Shown here: positions 51,684 through 60,175 of the stretch, piece by piece
Layout: each line of letters opens with the position of its first letter
How positions within the stretch are numbered: position 1 is the stretch's first letter
NCBI RefSeq assembly: GCF_041224545.1
Contig: NZ_JBGFGP010000166.1
Span: 248,001-312,000, forward strand
From: Sedimentitalea sp041224545
GTDB lineage: Bacteria > Pseudomonadota > Alphaproteobacteria > Rhodobacterales > Rhodobacteraceae
Reading direction: 5' to 3'
DNA length: 64,000 nucleotides
Translations under genes and position numbers: made by a program
The notes under the pieces: model-generated
Told to the model about the DNA's origin: nothing
Databases searched by the model: none
What the model saw: the letters and a program-made list of their open reading frames with translations, nothing else

Positions 51684-53197
51684 TTGGTCTGCGCCTCGTA
51701 ATATGCTGGCAACGCACGGCGCAGCAGCTTGCCGTTCGCGCTCGTCGGGAGTGCAGGCAGGTGGACATAGGCGCGCGGTTGCTTGTAGCGCGCCAGCTTG
51801 GCCTCGACATAGGATGCCAGCCCGGTTTCGTCCAGTGGCGCGGGGCCGGTGTAAAAGGCGACGATGATCCGCGTGTCCTCTTTGATCTCGATTTCCGTGA
51901 CGCCTGCCTGCGTGATGCCGGGGTGGCCCGACAGGGCCGCTTCGACCTCGAGCGGCGACACGCGGTATCCGCCTGCGTTCATCATGTCGTCATCGCGGCC
52001 CAGATAGGTGATCTGGCCATCCATCGCCATCGCGCCCAGATCCCCGGTCAGAAACCACTCGCCCTGCATGCGGGCCGCCGCTTCTTCCGGTGCGTTGAGA
52101 TAACCGAGCATCAGGCCGGGATCGCTGCGGTGGATGGCGATCACCCCGTCCTGCCCCTGCGGCACCGGACCGTTGGCACCGACGATTGCCACGCGGCGTC
52201 CCGGTTGGGGATGTCCGAGTGCTGCGCCACGCGCCGGGTTGTCCGGGCTGGACGAGATGAAGGTCGAACATTCCGAGAGACCATAGGCCTCGTAGAGTTC
52301 GCATCCGGTTGCCTCGGTCCACATCCGGTGCAGATGCGGCGAGAGCTTTTCGCCGGCGCATAGCCCGTGGCGCAGATCGGGAAGGTCCAGGGGCGTGTCG
52401 CTCGCGAGAAACTTGCGATAGACGCCCGGTGCGGCGGCAAAGAGTGTCGCCTTGTGCCGACGCAGCAGTCCGGGAAGGTCCGCCAGTTCGGTGCCGGGTT
52501 CCGGGATCAGCGCGGTTGCGCCGATGGTCCAGGGATCCATCAGCCCGGTGCCGAGCGTGTAGGTCCAATTGAACGCGCCCGCATGGCAAAGCCGGTCTCC
52601 GGGTCTCAGGGCATACCAGCCGTCGACCATCATCTGCCGCGCCCATATCGCGCGATGCGCATGGGCGACAGCGCGGGGATTGCCGGAGGTGCCGGATGTA
52701 TAAACCACATAGGCCAGGCGGTTCGGGTCGCCCATGTTCCAGTCGCAGGGCAGGTTGTCCTGCATAGCGCGCAGGGTTGCCAGATCGATCTCGCGGGGGT
52801 GCCCCGCGCTTGCGACCGCAGGATCGCGCAGGATGGCGGCAGGTGACAGATCGGCGATGATTCTGGCGGTTTCCGGTGCCGTCAGTTGCGACGAGGTCGG
52901 CACCGGCACCAGCCCGGCGGCAATAGCACCAAGATAGGCGATCGGAAAATCCACGGTATTTCCCAGCCGCATCAGCACGATGTCGCCCGGTGTCAACCCG
53001 GACTGCAACAGCCCGGTTCCGGTTGCCCGCACCGCGGCTTCCAGCTCGCCATATGTCCAGTCCACCGAGCCTGTGGCTCCGAGGACCGACAGTGCGATCT
53101 TGTCCGGGCGCAGGCCTGCGCGCGCCAGCACATGCGCGGCGAGGTTGAACGGTTCGGGGCAGGGCGGTGGCGGCCCGTTGTCAAATATCGACAGCAT
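51680..53197 (-). CDS. AMP-dependent acyl-CoA synthetase/ligase
   Basis: A 505-residue adenylate-forming ligase. The P-loop motif is YVVYTSGTSGNPRAVAHAHRA, the A5 segment is YEAYGLSECSTF, and the A7-A8 TGDLGAMAMDGQITYLGRDDDMMNAGGYRVSP is complete, with a C-terminal Lys in SANGKLLRR. It resembles benzoate-CoA/medium-chain ligases; the acid is unknown. It is the first gene of a chain of three with 4-base overlaps. The XRE-cupin regulator gene lies divergently upstream with a 64-base gap and may control it. Confidence 0.92.
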   Translation of the reverse strand: MLSIFDNGPPPPCPEPFNLAAHVLARAGLRPDKIALSVLGATGSVDWTYGELEAAVRATGTGLLQSGLTPGDIVLMRLGNTVDFPIAYLGAIAAGLVPVPTSSQLTAPETARIIADLSPAAILRDPAVASAGHPREIDLATLRAMQDNLPCDWNMGDPNRLAYVVYTSGTSGNPRAVAHAHRAIWARQMMVDGWYALRPGDRLCHAGAFNWTYTLGTGLMDPWTIGATALIPEPGTELADLPGLLRRHKATLFAAAPGVYRKFLASDTPLDLPDLRHGLCAGEKLSPHLHRMWTEATGCELYEAYGLSECSTFISSSPDNPARGAALGHPQPGRRVAIVGANGPVPQGQDGVIAIHRSDPGLMLGYLNAPEEAAARMQGEWFLTGDLGAMAMDGQITYLGRDDDMMNAGGYRVSPLEVEAALSGHPGITQAGVTEIEIKEDTRIIVAFYTGPAPLDETGLASYVEAKLARYKQPRAYVHLPALPTSANGKLLRRALPAYYEAQTK

Positions 53198-53261
53198 GGT
53201 TTGTGGCTAGCCCGGCCTGCGAAACGTTGCAAGCCATGCGCGCCACTCATATAGAAATGCA

Positions 53262-53885
53262 ATGACATCGAGTGATCCCAAATCTATCATCCGCGTTGCC
53301 CGCAATACGGGCGAGGACATCGCTGTCGAGCCTCTGGATCTCGGGATGCGGGTGCGCGAGTTGCGCAAGGCACAGGATTTGACCCTGGAACAGGCGGCGC
53401 AGCATGCGGGCCTTGCGCGCTCGACCCTGTCCAAGATCGAGAACGGTCAGATGTCACCGACCTATGACGCGCTCAAGAAACTGGCGGTGGGATTGCGCAT
53501 CTCGGTTCCTCAGCTGTTCACGGCACCCCGGAACGGGCAGGTCAATGGTCGCATGGCGGTGACCCGCATCGGCGAGGGAACGGAGCACGCAACCGCGACA
53601 TACGAGCATGAATTGCTCGCCGAGACGCTGACGAAAAAACAGATGTTGCCGTATCGCGCCCGCGTGCGCGCCCGCTCTATGGAAGAATTTGACGGCTGGG
53701 TCCGCCATGATGGCGAGGAATTCATGTATGTGCTGACCGGTGTGGTGCGGCTCTACACCGAGTTTTACGAACCCATTGAAATGCGCCGGGGCGACAGCGC
53801 CTATTACGACGCCGCGATGGGCCACAATGTTGTGTCGGTAAGCGAAGACGATGCGACGATCCTGTGGGTGACGTCGCTGACCTGA
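53262..53885 (+). CDS. XRE-family regulator with cupin sensor domain
   Basis: A 207-residue regulator with an HTH_3 domain at about 28-82 (VRELRKAQDLTLEQAAQHAGLARSTLSKIENGQMSPTYDALKKLAVGLRI) and a C-terminal cupin (EEFMYVLTGVVRLYTEFYEPIEMRRGDSAYYDAAMGHNVVS). This HTH-plus-cupin layout is typical of regulators of amino acid and aromatic catabolism. It is divergent from the acyl-CoA ligase gene, which makes that operon its likely target. Confidence 0.9.
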   Translation: MTSSDPKSIIRVARNTGEDIAVEPLDLGMRVRELRKAQDLTLEQAAQHAGLARSTLSKIENGQMSPTYDALKKLAVGLRISVPQLFTAPRNGQVNGRMAVTRIGEGTEHATATYEHELLAETLTKKQMLPYRARVRARSMEEFDGWVRHDGEEFMYVLTGVVRLYTEFYEPIEMRRGDSAYYDAAMGHNVVSVSEDDATILWVTSLT

Positions 53886-53921
53886 CGCATGTTGCCAATC
53901 GGGCCGCAGGTCGTGGCGGTG

Positions 53922-54158
53922 TCAGGCCGCTTCGTGGCCACCGCCGTTTTCGAGGATAAGCGACTCGACGAACAGGAAATCCTCGATTTCTTCCTGTGCC
54001 TCTGTCAGGGACAGGTTGTGCGTTTCGGCCAGATAGGCCTCGAACCCGCCCCGGTCGATCTTGGCAAAGGGCATCGCCCCGTCGTCTAGATTTGGAAATC
54101 GGTTTTGCAGTCTGCGATACCAGACCGCCCAATCGGCAATCATATCTGTCCAGGTCAT
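53922..54158 (-). CDS. Hypothetical small protein
   Basis: A 78-residue acidic protein (MTWTDMIADWAVWYRRLQNRFPNLDDGAMPF) that starts with aromatic residues and ends with Glu-rich helix LSLTEAQEEIEDFLFVESLIL. It has no recognised domain. The composition looks like a real small folded protein and no other gene competes. Downstream of it on the minus strand is the regulator gene, convergent. Confidence 0.55.
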   Translation of the reverse strand: MTWTDMIADWAVWYRRLQNRFPNLDDGAMPFAKIDRGGFEAYLAETHNLSLTEAQEEIEDFLFVESLILENGGGHEAA

Positions 54159-54426
54159 TTGCGCGCCCCCTTTGACATCTCAATGCCTCCCCGTTTTCAG
54201 ACTAGCGACGCATGAAAGCAGAGAAACGTGGCGATCTGTCGCATGATTGTTACAGTCGGAAACGGATCGTCCGGAGCGATATGATTGATCTCGTCGCAAG
54301 AACATTGGCCGAGACCGTGACGGCCGGTCCGTCTGCCAGCAAACCCAACGTATCCGGCAATGGCCAACGCATTGAAATCCTTTATGTCAGACCGCATCGG
54401 ACGAGCCGGGCTTATTGAGAGGCGAC

Positions 54427-56244
54427 TCAGTCGTCTTCGTACCACCACACGTCGGGCATGAAGTCGGTACGGTCACCATAGATCGGCATCCTGTCGGGAT
54501 AGTGCAACTGCCGGGCATGGGCGATGCGTCCGACGTCGAATTGCCAGATCGGGATCACATAGCGCCCGGTCGTCAGCACACGGTCAAGCGCGCGCACGGT
54601 GGCGGTAAAGTCTTCTGGCGACTCTGTCGCCAACATGCGGTCGATCAAACCGTCCACGGCGGGTGATGCGACCCCCATGAGGTTACGCGAACCGGGCGAC
54701 TCGACGCCTTCGCTGCCCCAGTAGAGCTTTTGCTCGTTGCCCGGTGACAGCGAGAGTTCGCGTCGAAACGTGGTCATGTCGAAATCGTACTGATCGATGC
54801 GCGCGGCATATTGAGCATCGTCGACCGTGCTGATCTCGGTGCGGATGCCCAGACGTGCAAGAGCTTGGCTGTAAATCTCGATCACGGTCTGGTTGCCGCC
54901 GTCGCCCTGGCGCAACAACACCTCGAAGGCAAACGGTGCGCCTTGCGAATCCCGCAACTCGCCATCCTGCACGGTCCAGCCCGCCTCGGACAGCAAGGCC
55001 ATCGCGGCCCGCAGGTTGCCGCGATTGCGGGCGGTGCCGTCGCCGGCTGGCAGAGCATACCCGTCGAGCGCCCCGGGCAACAGCACATCATCATAGGGCT
55101 GCAGCAATTCGAGCACCTTGCCGGTTGCCGGGCCGGGCTGCATCGCAAGTTCGGAGTTCGAGAAATAGGACGTAATGCGCGGTTGCGCGCCACCGGTCAT
55201 CGTATCGTTGATATATTCGAAGTTGAATGCCAGCAGCATCGCCTCGCGGACGCGCCAGTCGTCAAAGGGCGCGCGCCGCGTATTCATCACAAAGCCGGTC
55301 ATCCCCGAGGGGCGCTGATGCGGGATCTCCGATTTGATCACATCCCCGCGCAGCACCGCAGGAAAGCCATACTGGGTTTCCCATTTTTCGGCGTTGAATT
55401 CACGCAGCGCGGTCAGTTTCCCGGCCTTGAACGCTTCGAACAGGACGGTCTCGTCGCCGTAGAACTCGATGCGCAGTTCATCGAAATTCTGTGTGCCGCG
55501 TCGAAACGGCAGATCTTTGCCCCAGTAGTCGGGATTGCGCCGCAAGGTTACAGTCCGCCCCGCTTCGAAATCGCTGACCACATAGGCGCCGGTCCCGATT
55601 GGGATGTTGTCGAGCCCGGAGCCGGTAAAATCGCGATCCTGCCACTGTGCCTTTTTCAGGATCGGGCGCAGTCCCGCAAGCAGCGCAAGCTCGCGATCGT
55701 CGCTGTTGAAACTGATCCTGACGCTGCGCTCTCCGGTCTGAACGATGCTTTCGATCTGGCTGGCGAACCCGCGATAGCGCAGATGCCCCTGTGACCCGAG
55801 TGTCTCGTAGGACCAGATCACGTCGTCGACGGTGACCGGGCTGCCATCGGAAAACCGCGCCTCCGGGCGCAGGGTGAATTCTACCCAGGAGCGATCCGGG
55901 GCGGTGCGAATCGATTCGGCCAGAAGGCCGTAAAGTGTGAACGGTTCGTCCCAGGAACGCCCCATCAGGGATTCGTATCCCCAGAAGCGCAATTGCCACG
56001 GTGCTGTGCCTTTTTGAACAAACGGGTTGAGGGAATCAAAACCGCCGGTGTTGCCGAACACGACCCGCCCGCCTTTGGGCGCGTCCGGATTGGCGTAGGG
56101 CAGGGACACAAAATCAGGTGGTAGAGCCGGAGAGCCATACATAGCTATGCCATGCGGTGATTCCGCTGACGCATGAATGGCCGTGAGTTGGATGGCGAAT
56201 CCGGTGATGACCGCGCTCGCGCGGCGAAAAAAAACTAGTCGCAC
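54427..56244 (-). CDS. Family-5 extracellular solute-binding protein (YejA-like), orphan
   Basis: A 605-residue periplasmic binding protein for peptides or similar solutes. The start is GTG at 56244, because it gives a good signal peptide (RRASAVITGFAIQLTAIHASA, cut before ESPHG) and is preceded by AGCAGGA; an ATG at 56304 adds a non-signal leader. Domain features are GKGGRVVFGNTGGFDSLNPF, WVEFTLRPEARFSDGSPVTVDDVIWSYE and YFGDET-like segments, as in YejA and OppA. No permease or ATPase genes of an ABC transporter are adjacent, so it works with a system encoded elsewhere or is a scavenger. Confidence 0.88.
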   Translation of the reverse strand: MRLVFFRRASAVITGFAIQLTAIHASAESPHGIAMYGSPALPPDFVSLPYANPDAPKGGRVVFGNTGGFDSLNPFVQKGTAPWQLRFWGYESLMGRSWDEPFTLYGLLAESIRTAPDRSWVEFTLRPEARFSDGSPVTVDDVIWSYETLGSQGHLRYRGFASQIESIVQTGERSVRISFNSDDRELALLAGLRPILKKAQWQDRDFTGSGLDNIPIGTGAYVVSDFEAGRTVTLRRNPDYWGKDLPFRRGTQNFDELRIEFYGDETVLFEAFKAGKLTALREFNAEKWETQYGFPAVLRGDVIKSEIPHQRPSGMTGFVMNTRRAPFDDWRVREAMLLAFNFEYINDTMTGGAQPRITSYFSNSELAMQPGPATGKVLELLQPYDDVLLPGALDGYALPAGDGTARNRGNLRAAMALLSEAGWTVQDGELRDSQGAPFAFEVLLRQGDGGNQTVIEIYSQALARLGIRTEISTVDDAQYAARIDQYDFDMTTFRRELSLSPGNEQKLYWGSEGVESPGSRNLMGVASPAVDGLIDRMLATESPEDFTATVRALDRVLTTGRYVIPIWQFDVGRIAHARQLHYPDRMPIYGDRTDFMPDVWWYEDD

Positions 56245-56323
56245 TTTGGCAACAATCCTGCTCTGGCCTTGTTTTGCTTGGCCACAGGATATCTGGGGAT
56301 ACATGTCTTTTCAAACTTTTAGC

Positions 56324-56352
56324 TTGGACGTCGGCCGGGAATTGCGTATAAC
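56324..56352 (+). promoter_or_regulatory. Promoter of a candidate small RNA
   Basis: TTGGAC (56324-56329) and TATAAC (56347-56352) are spaced by exactly 17 bases, a near-consensus sigma-70 promoter. No coding gene on the + strand begins within 200 bases, and a terminator follows about 80 bases downstream. Confidence 0.65.
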
Positions 56353-56358
56353 AAGATC

Positions 56359-56434
56359 ACTGCTCGATAGGTTTCTTGCCTGTATGAAACCTGCCTCAAT
56401 AACTCAACGCCCGCTTCGCGCGGGCGTTTTTTTT
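56359..56434 (+). ncRNA. Candidate small RNA (possibly suhB/mmgR-like)
   Basis: About 76 bases between a near-consensus promoter and an intrinsic terminator form a free-standing transcript. It folds into hairpin 1 (AGGTTTC 56369-56375 with GAAACCT 56386-56392), a single-stranded GCCTCAATAACTCAA, and a terminator hairpin ACGCCCGC/GCGGGCGT followed by eight T (56427-56434). The layout and the GGTTTCTTGCCTGTATGAAACC hairpin (shown in parts) resemble, from memory, the alphaproteobacterial suhB/mmgR small RNA. A covariance search would decide. Confidence 0.6.
56406..56434 (+). terminator. Intrinsic terminator of the candidate small RNA
   Basis: ACGCCCGC (56407-56414) and GCGGGCGT (56420-56427) pair perfectly with a 5-base loop and are followed by an eight-T run. 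No + strand coding gene ends before it, so it must terminate the small RNA. Confidence 0.9.
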
Positions 56435-56569
56435 GGCCGCGTCTGTTTCGTGCTTGTGCCGCAACCTGGTTAATTTTCCGTAACCGGACCCGGTCGATCT
56501 TTACCGTTTCCTTTGCAGGTGCAGCATGGCATTTTGCGCGGGATCAACTATTGGAGCAGGGGAACTGTC

Positions 56570-57343
56570 ATGTCGCTGAAGGGGAAGACTGCAATCATCA
56601 CCGGGTCGAATTCGGGAATCGGGCTGGGCGTGGCCTGGGAACTGGCGCGCGCGGGCGCGGATGTCGTTCTGAATTCCTTCACCGACCGTGAAGAGGATCA
56701 CGCGCTGGCGGCCCGGATTGCAGATGAGACCGGCGTGCGGGCGCGCTATATCAAGGCCGATATGTCAAGGGGCGACGAGTGCCGCGCTCTGGTCGAACAG
56801 GCCGGCGTCTGTGATATCCTGGTCAACAACGCAGGAATCCAGCATGTTGCGCCGATTGACGAATTCCCGATCGAGAAGTGGGATGCGATCATCGCGATCA
56901 ACATGAATTCGGCGTTTCATACCACTGCAGCGGCGCTTCCGATGATGCGCAAGGCGGGGTGGGGCCGGGTGGTCAACATCGCCAGTGCTCACGGGTTGAC
57001 GGCGAGCCCGTTCAAGGCCGCCTACGTGGCGGCCAAGCATGGTGTCGTGGGAATGACCAAGACCGTCGCCCTGGAAACCGCGCGGGAGCCTATTACCGCG
57101 AATGCGGTGTGCCCGGGCTATGTTCTGACGCCGCTGGTCGAGGCGCAGATCCCGGATACGATGGAAAAATACGGCATGGATCGCGACGAGGTGATCGAGA
57201 AGGTCATGCTGGAGCGGCAGCCGTCCAAGGAATTCGCGACGGTCGAGCAACTGGGCGGGACCGTCGTGTTCCTGTGTTCGGATGCCGCCGCGCAGATCAC
57301 CGGCACGACGATCAGCGTCGATGGCGGCTGGACCGCGCTGTAG
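56570..57343 (+). CDS. bdhA: 3-hydroxybutyrate dehydrogenase
   Basis: A 257-residue SDR enzyme that oxidises D-3-hydroxybutyrate to acetoacetate. NAD site TGSNSGIGLG (about 12-19), NNAGIQH, catalytic Ser-Tyr-Lys in NIASAHGLTASPFKAAYVAAKHG, and the C-terminal VCPGYVLTPLVEAQI typical of BdhA. It uses ATG 56570 (MSLKGKTAIITG); the longer frame to 56513 was rejected. It is followed by a patatin-like phospholipase gene; the pair may act in PHB or lipid turnover. Confidence 0.93.
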   Translation: MSLKGKTAIITGSNSGIGLGVAWELARAGADVVLNSFTDREEDHALAARIADETGVRARYIKADMSRGDECRALVEQAGVCDILVNNAGIQHVAPIDEFPIEKWDAIIAINMNSAFHTTAAALPMMRKAGWGRVVNIASAHGLTASPFKAAYVAAKHGVVGMTKTVALETAREPITANAVCPGYVLTPLVEAQIPDTMEKYGMDRDEVIEKVMLERQPSKEFATVEQLGGTVVFLCSDAAAQITGTTISVDGGWTAL

Positions 57344-57354
57344 CCCCGGTTGAA

Positions 57355-57437
57355 GAGGGGGCCAGCCCCCCTCCGGTGGAAATCGGGATTTCCACCGTTC
57401 ACCCCCGGAGTATTTCTCCAAAGCTGAAGGATGATTC
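57355..57437 (+). other. Double hairpin and GGAGTATTT motif after bdhA
   Basis: Two inverted repeats follow the bdhA stop: GAGGGGG/CCCCCTC (57355-57373) and GGTGGAAAT-CGGG-ATTTCCACC (57375-57396, a 9-bp perfect stem). Directly after lies CCCCCGGAGTATTTCTCC, which I recall as a common intergenic motif of Rhodobacteraceae, although only one copy is seen here. No T-run follows, so this may be a processing or weak termination site. Confidence 0.5.
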
Positions 57438-58475
57438 GTGGCGGCGAAGAAGAAGCGGATAAACCTTGCGTTGCAGGGCGGCGGCGCACATGGCGCCTTT
57501 ACCTGGGGCGTGCTCGACCGGATCCTGGAAGACGACGATATCGAGATTGCCGGAATATCGGGAACCTCGGCGGGCGCGTTGAACGGCGCCGCGCTCAAGG
57601 CCGGCATGTTGGCTGGCGGGCGTGACGGGGCCCGTGAAAACCTGGAATGGTTGTGGTCGCAGGTCACCGGACAGCAGGATGCGCGCCTGTCCGGCTGGAT
57701 GCAGGGGCTGGACATGGGGCGCGTGGCGCAGGCGCTGGAATATTCGCCGGGCTTTGCCGCTCTCGATATCTGGTCGCGGCTGGTTTCGCCCTACAGCTAT
57801 GGGCCGTTCTACCGCAATCCGTTGACGTCGATTGTCGAGGCATTCGATTTTGACAAGGTCTGCGCGGACGCCGGACCCGATCTCTTTATCTGTGCCACGC
57901 GGGTGCGCACCGGCAAGATCCGGGTGTTTTCCGGAGACGACATCACCACCGACGCGATCCTTGCGTCTGCCTGCCTTCCCACCGTGTTTCAGGCGGTCGA
58001 GATCGACGACCCCCAGACGGGACGCCGCGAAGCCTATTGGGATGGCGGTTACACGGGGAACCCGGCGCTCTATCCGCTTTTTGCCCGGCATCTGCCCGCT
58101 GATATCGTGATCATCAACATCAATCCGCTGGAACGGGACACGCTGCCCGTGACCAGCCAGCAGATTCAGAACCGGATCAACGAGATCAGTTTCAATTCCT
58201 CCTTGCTGCGGGAACTGCGCGCGATTGCCTTTGTGCAGCGGTTGCTTGGTGACGGAAGGCTGAGCGGGGACGAGAAGGCGCCGGTGCTGATCCACATGAT
58301 CGCGGATGACGGGTTGATGAATGAACTCTCTGTCGCGACCAAATTGGTTCCAAGTGTCTATTTCATCGAGAAGCTGAAAGCGGCGGGGCGTGCTGCTGCG
58401 GAGCATTTCCTGGAGGCGCACAAGGACGATCTGAACCGGGTGGGCACGGTGAACCTGTCGGAAACCTACGGCTGA
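57438..58475 (+). CDS. Patatin-like phospholipase family protein
   Basis: A 345-residue patatin-fold hydrolase of the RssA type. The oxyanion loop is LQGGGAHGAFTWGVLD, the nucleophile is GISGTSAGALNG (GTSAG, Ser near residue 45) and the catalytic Asp is in WDGGYTGNP. The start is GTG at 57438 giving MAAKKKRINLALQGGG; there is no upstream ATG in frame that would suit. It is downstream of bdhA and may be in the same operon. Substrate unknown; PHB granule or membrane lipids are possible. Confidence 0.88.
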   Translation: MAAKKKRINLALQGGGAHGAFTWGVLDRILEDDDIEIAGISGTSAGALNGAALKAGMLAGGRDGARENLEWLWSQVTGQQDARLSGWMQGLDMGRVAQALEYSPGFAALDIWSRLVSPYSYGPFYRNPLTSIVEAFDFDKVCADAGPDLFICATRVRTGKIRVFSGDDITTDAILASACLPTVFQAVEIDDPQTGRREAYWDGGYTGNPALYPLFARHLPADIVIININPLERDTLPVTSQQIQNRINEISFNSSLLRELRAIAFVQRLLGDGRLSGDEKAPVLIHMIADDGLMNELSVATKLVPSVYFIEKLKAAGRAAAEHFLEAHKDDLNRVGTVNLSETYG

Positions 58476-58479
58476 ATGC

Positions 58480-59181
58480 CTATGGCCCGCGCGTGGCGCT
58501 GGTTTCCTGCGGCACGGCCTGGTTCTTGTCGTGGGGGTAGACGAGACCGGCGGAAATCACCAGCTTGGCGGCCTCTTCGACGGACATGTTCAGTTCGATC
58601 ACGTCTTCCTTGGGCAGGAACAGCAGAAAGCCCGATGTCGGGTTGGGCGTGGTGGGGAGGAATACGCTGATCAGTTGGCCCGTGGTTTCCGCCCGCTTGG
58701 CGATTTCACCTTTCGCGGTGGTGGAGATGAACCCGATCGCCCAGATACCCTTGCGCGGATACTGGATCAGGCAGGCCGTCTCGAATGAGCGTTCGGATTG
58801 TGCGAAGACGGTTTCCGAAATCTGTTTGATCCCGGAATAGATCGACCGCACCACGGGCATCCGGTCGACGATGCTCTCTGCCCAGCGGATCAGCGATCGC
58901 CCGATCAGGCCCTTGCCGATCCAACCGACGACAATCGTGAACACGAGGAAAATGATGACACCGACGCCGCGCAGGTTGATGCCGATATATTCTTCGGGGC
59001 GCAACCGTTGCGGAACCAGCGGCAGCACGAAACCATCGATCCAGCCGATCACCGTCCAGATCAGCCAGATTGTCAGGCCGACCGGCGCGATCACCACCAG
59101 ACCCGTCAGGAATGACGACCGCAACCTTGCGAAAAGGCTGATTTTGCGCGGGGATGGATTTTCATCGAATGGGGTCGTCAT
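58480..59181 (-). CDS. DUF502 membrane protein
   Basis: A 233-residue protein with two TM helices: LRSSFLTGLVVIAPVGLTIWLIWTVIGW (about 22-48) and GVGVIIFLVFTIVVGWIGKGLIG (about 72-95). The rest is a soluble domain with the family segment RMPVVRSIYSGIKQISETVFAQSERSFETACLIQYPRKGIWAIGFIST. It is of unknown function, widely conserved in alphaproteobacteria. The start at 59181 gives MTTPFDENPSP; the frame to 59208 is less likely. It is convergent with patatin. Confidence 0.85.
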   Translation of the reverse strand: MTTPFDENPSPRKISLFARLRSSFLTGLVVIAPVGLTIWLIWTVIGWIDGFVLPLVPQRLRPEEYIGINLRGVGVIIFLVFTIVVGWIGKGLIGRSLIRWAESIVDRMPVVRSIYSGIKQISETVFAQSERSFETACLIQYPRKGIWAIGFISTTAKGEIAKRAETTGQLISVFLPTTPNPTSGFLLFLPKEDVIELNMSVEEAAKLVISAGLVYPHDKNQAVPQETSATRGP

Positions 59182-59251
59182 GTATATTCCGCCAGTTCCG
59201 CCGCGCAATCTATGTATTCGTGATCCGGGCTACAATAGCCACTGTGGCGGG

Positions 59252-60175
59252 TCAGCCGGCGCCGTTGCGGATGGCACCCATTGCCTGCGCGATGCGGGCG
59301 GCGAGCCGTGCGTTGTTGCGCACCAGCGCGATGTTCGCGGCAAGTGAACGACCCTCGGTCTGTTCATAGATGCGTTGCAGCAAGTATGGGGTCACCGCTT
59401 TGCCCACGATGCGGTGGCGGGCGGCATCGGCCTGGGCCGACACGATGATGGGGGCCAACTCCTCGGCCGGGATCTCCGCCGCTGCGGGGATCGGGTTGGC
59501 GACCAGTTGACCGCCGGGAATGCCGAGCGCGCGCCGCATGACATGTGCGCGGGCAATCGGCGTGGCCTCATCCATGCGCAGCGGGGCGCGAAACGGAGAG
59601 CGCGCCGACCAGAATGCGGGAAAGGCATCCTGTCCGACCGCGATCACCGGCACGCCGAGCGTTTCGAGAACCTCGAGCGTCTTGCTGATGTCGAGAATGG
59701 CCTTGGCACCGGCAGCGACAACCGTGACCGGCGTTTGCGCGAGTTCCTGCAGGTCGGCGGAGATATCGAAACTGGCTTCAGCGCCGCGATGCACGCCCCC
59801 GATGCCGCCGGTGGCAAAAACCTCGATCCCGGCGAGCCGCGCGGCGATCATCGTCGCGGCGACCGTGGTGGCCCCGGTGCCACCTGTGGCGAGGCACGCG
59901 GCAAGATCCGCGCGCGAGAGTTTCGCGACCCCGCGGGCCTGACCCAGATGGGCCAGTTGTTCGGGCTCCAGACCGACATGCAGGCGCCCTTCGATCACGG
60001 CGATGGTGGCGGGGGTCGCGCCGCCATCGCGGATATCCTGTTCGAGCTGGCACGCCACCTCGACATTTTGCGGATGGGGCATGCCGTGGGTGATGATCGT
60101 GCTTTCAAGCGCCACGATGGGACGGTTCTGCCGGCGGGCGGCCTGAACTTCGGCAGAGAGGATGGGATCGATCAC
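59252..60175 (-). CDS. psuG: Pseudouridine-5'-phosphate glycosidase
   Basis: A 307-residue PsuG (E. coli 312) that cleaves pseudouridine 5'-phosphate to uracil and ribose 5-phosphate. Conserved segments are ALESTIITHGMPHPQN (catalytic Glu), TGGIGGVHRGAEASFDISADLQEL and VVAAGAKAILDISKTLE with the catalytic Lys. It overlaps psuK by 4 bases, which indicates coupled expression. It is the last gene of a minus-strand operon. Confidence 0.95.
   Translation of the reverse strand: MIDPILSAEVQAARRQNRPIVALESTIITHGMPHPQNVEVACQLEQDIRDGGATPATIAVIEGRLHVGLEPEQLAHLGQARGVAKLSRADLAACLATGGTGATTVAATMIAARLAGIEVFATGGIGGVHRGAEASFDISADLQELAQTPVTVVAAGAKAILDISKTLEVLETLGVPVIAVGQDAFPAFWSARSPFRAPLRMDEATPIARAHVMRRALGIPGGQLVANPIPAAAEIPAEELAPIIVSAQADAARHRIVGKAVTPYLLQRIYEQTEGRSLAANIALVRNNARLAARIAQAMGAIRNGAG

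Noticed and set aside
54197..54448. Small frames on both strands between 54.2 and 54.45 kb
   Set aside because: No family likeness, no ribosome site, and the two frames exclude each other.
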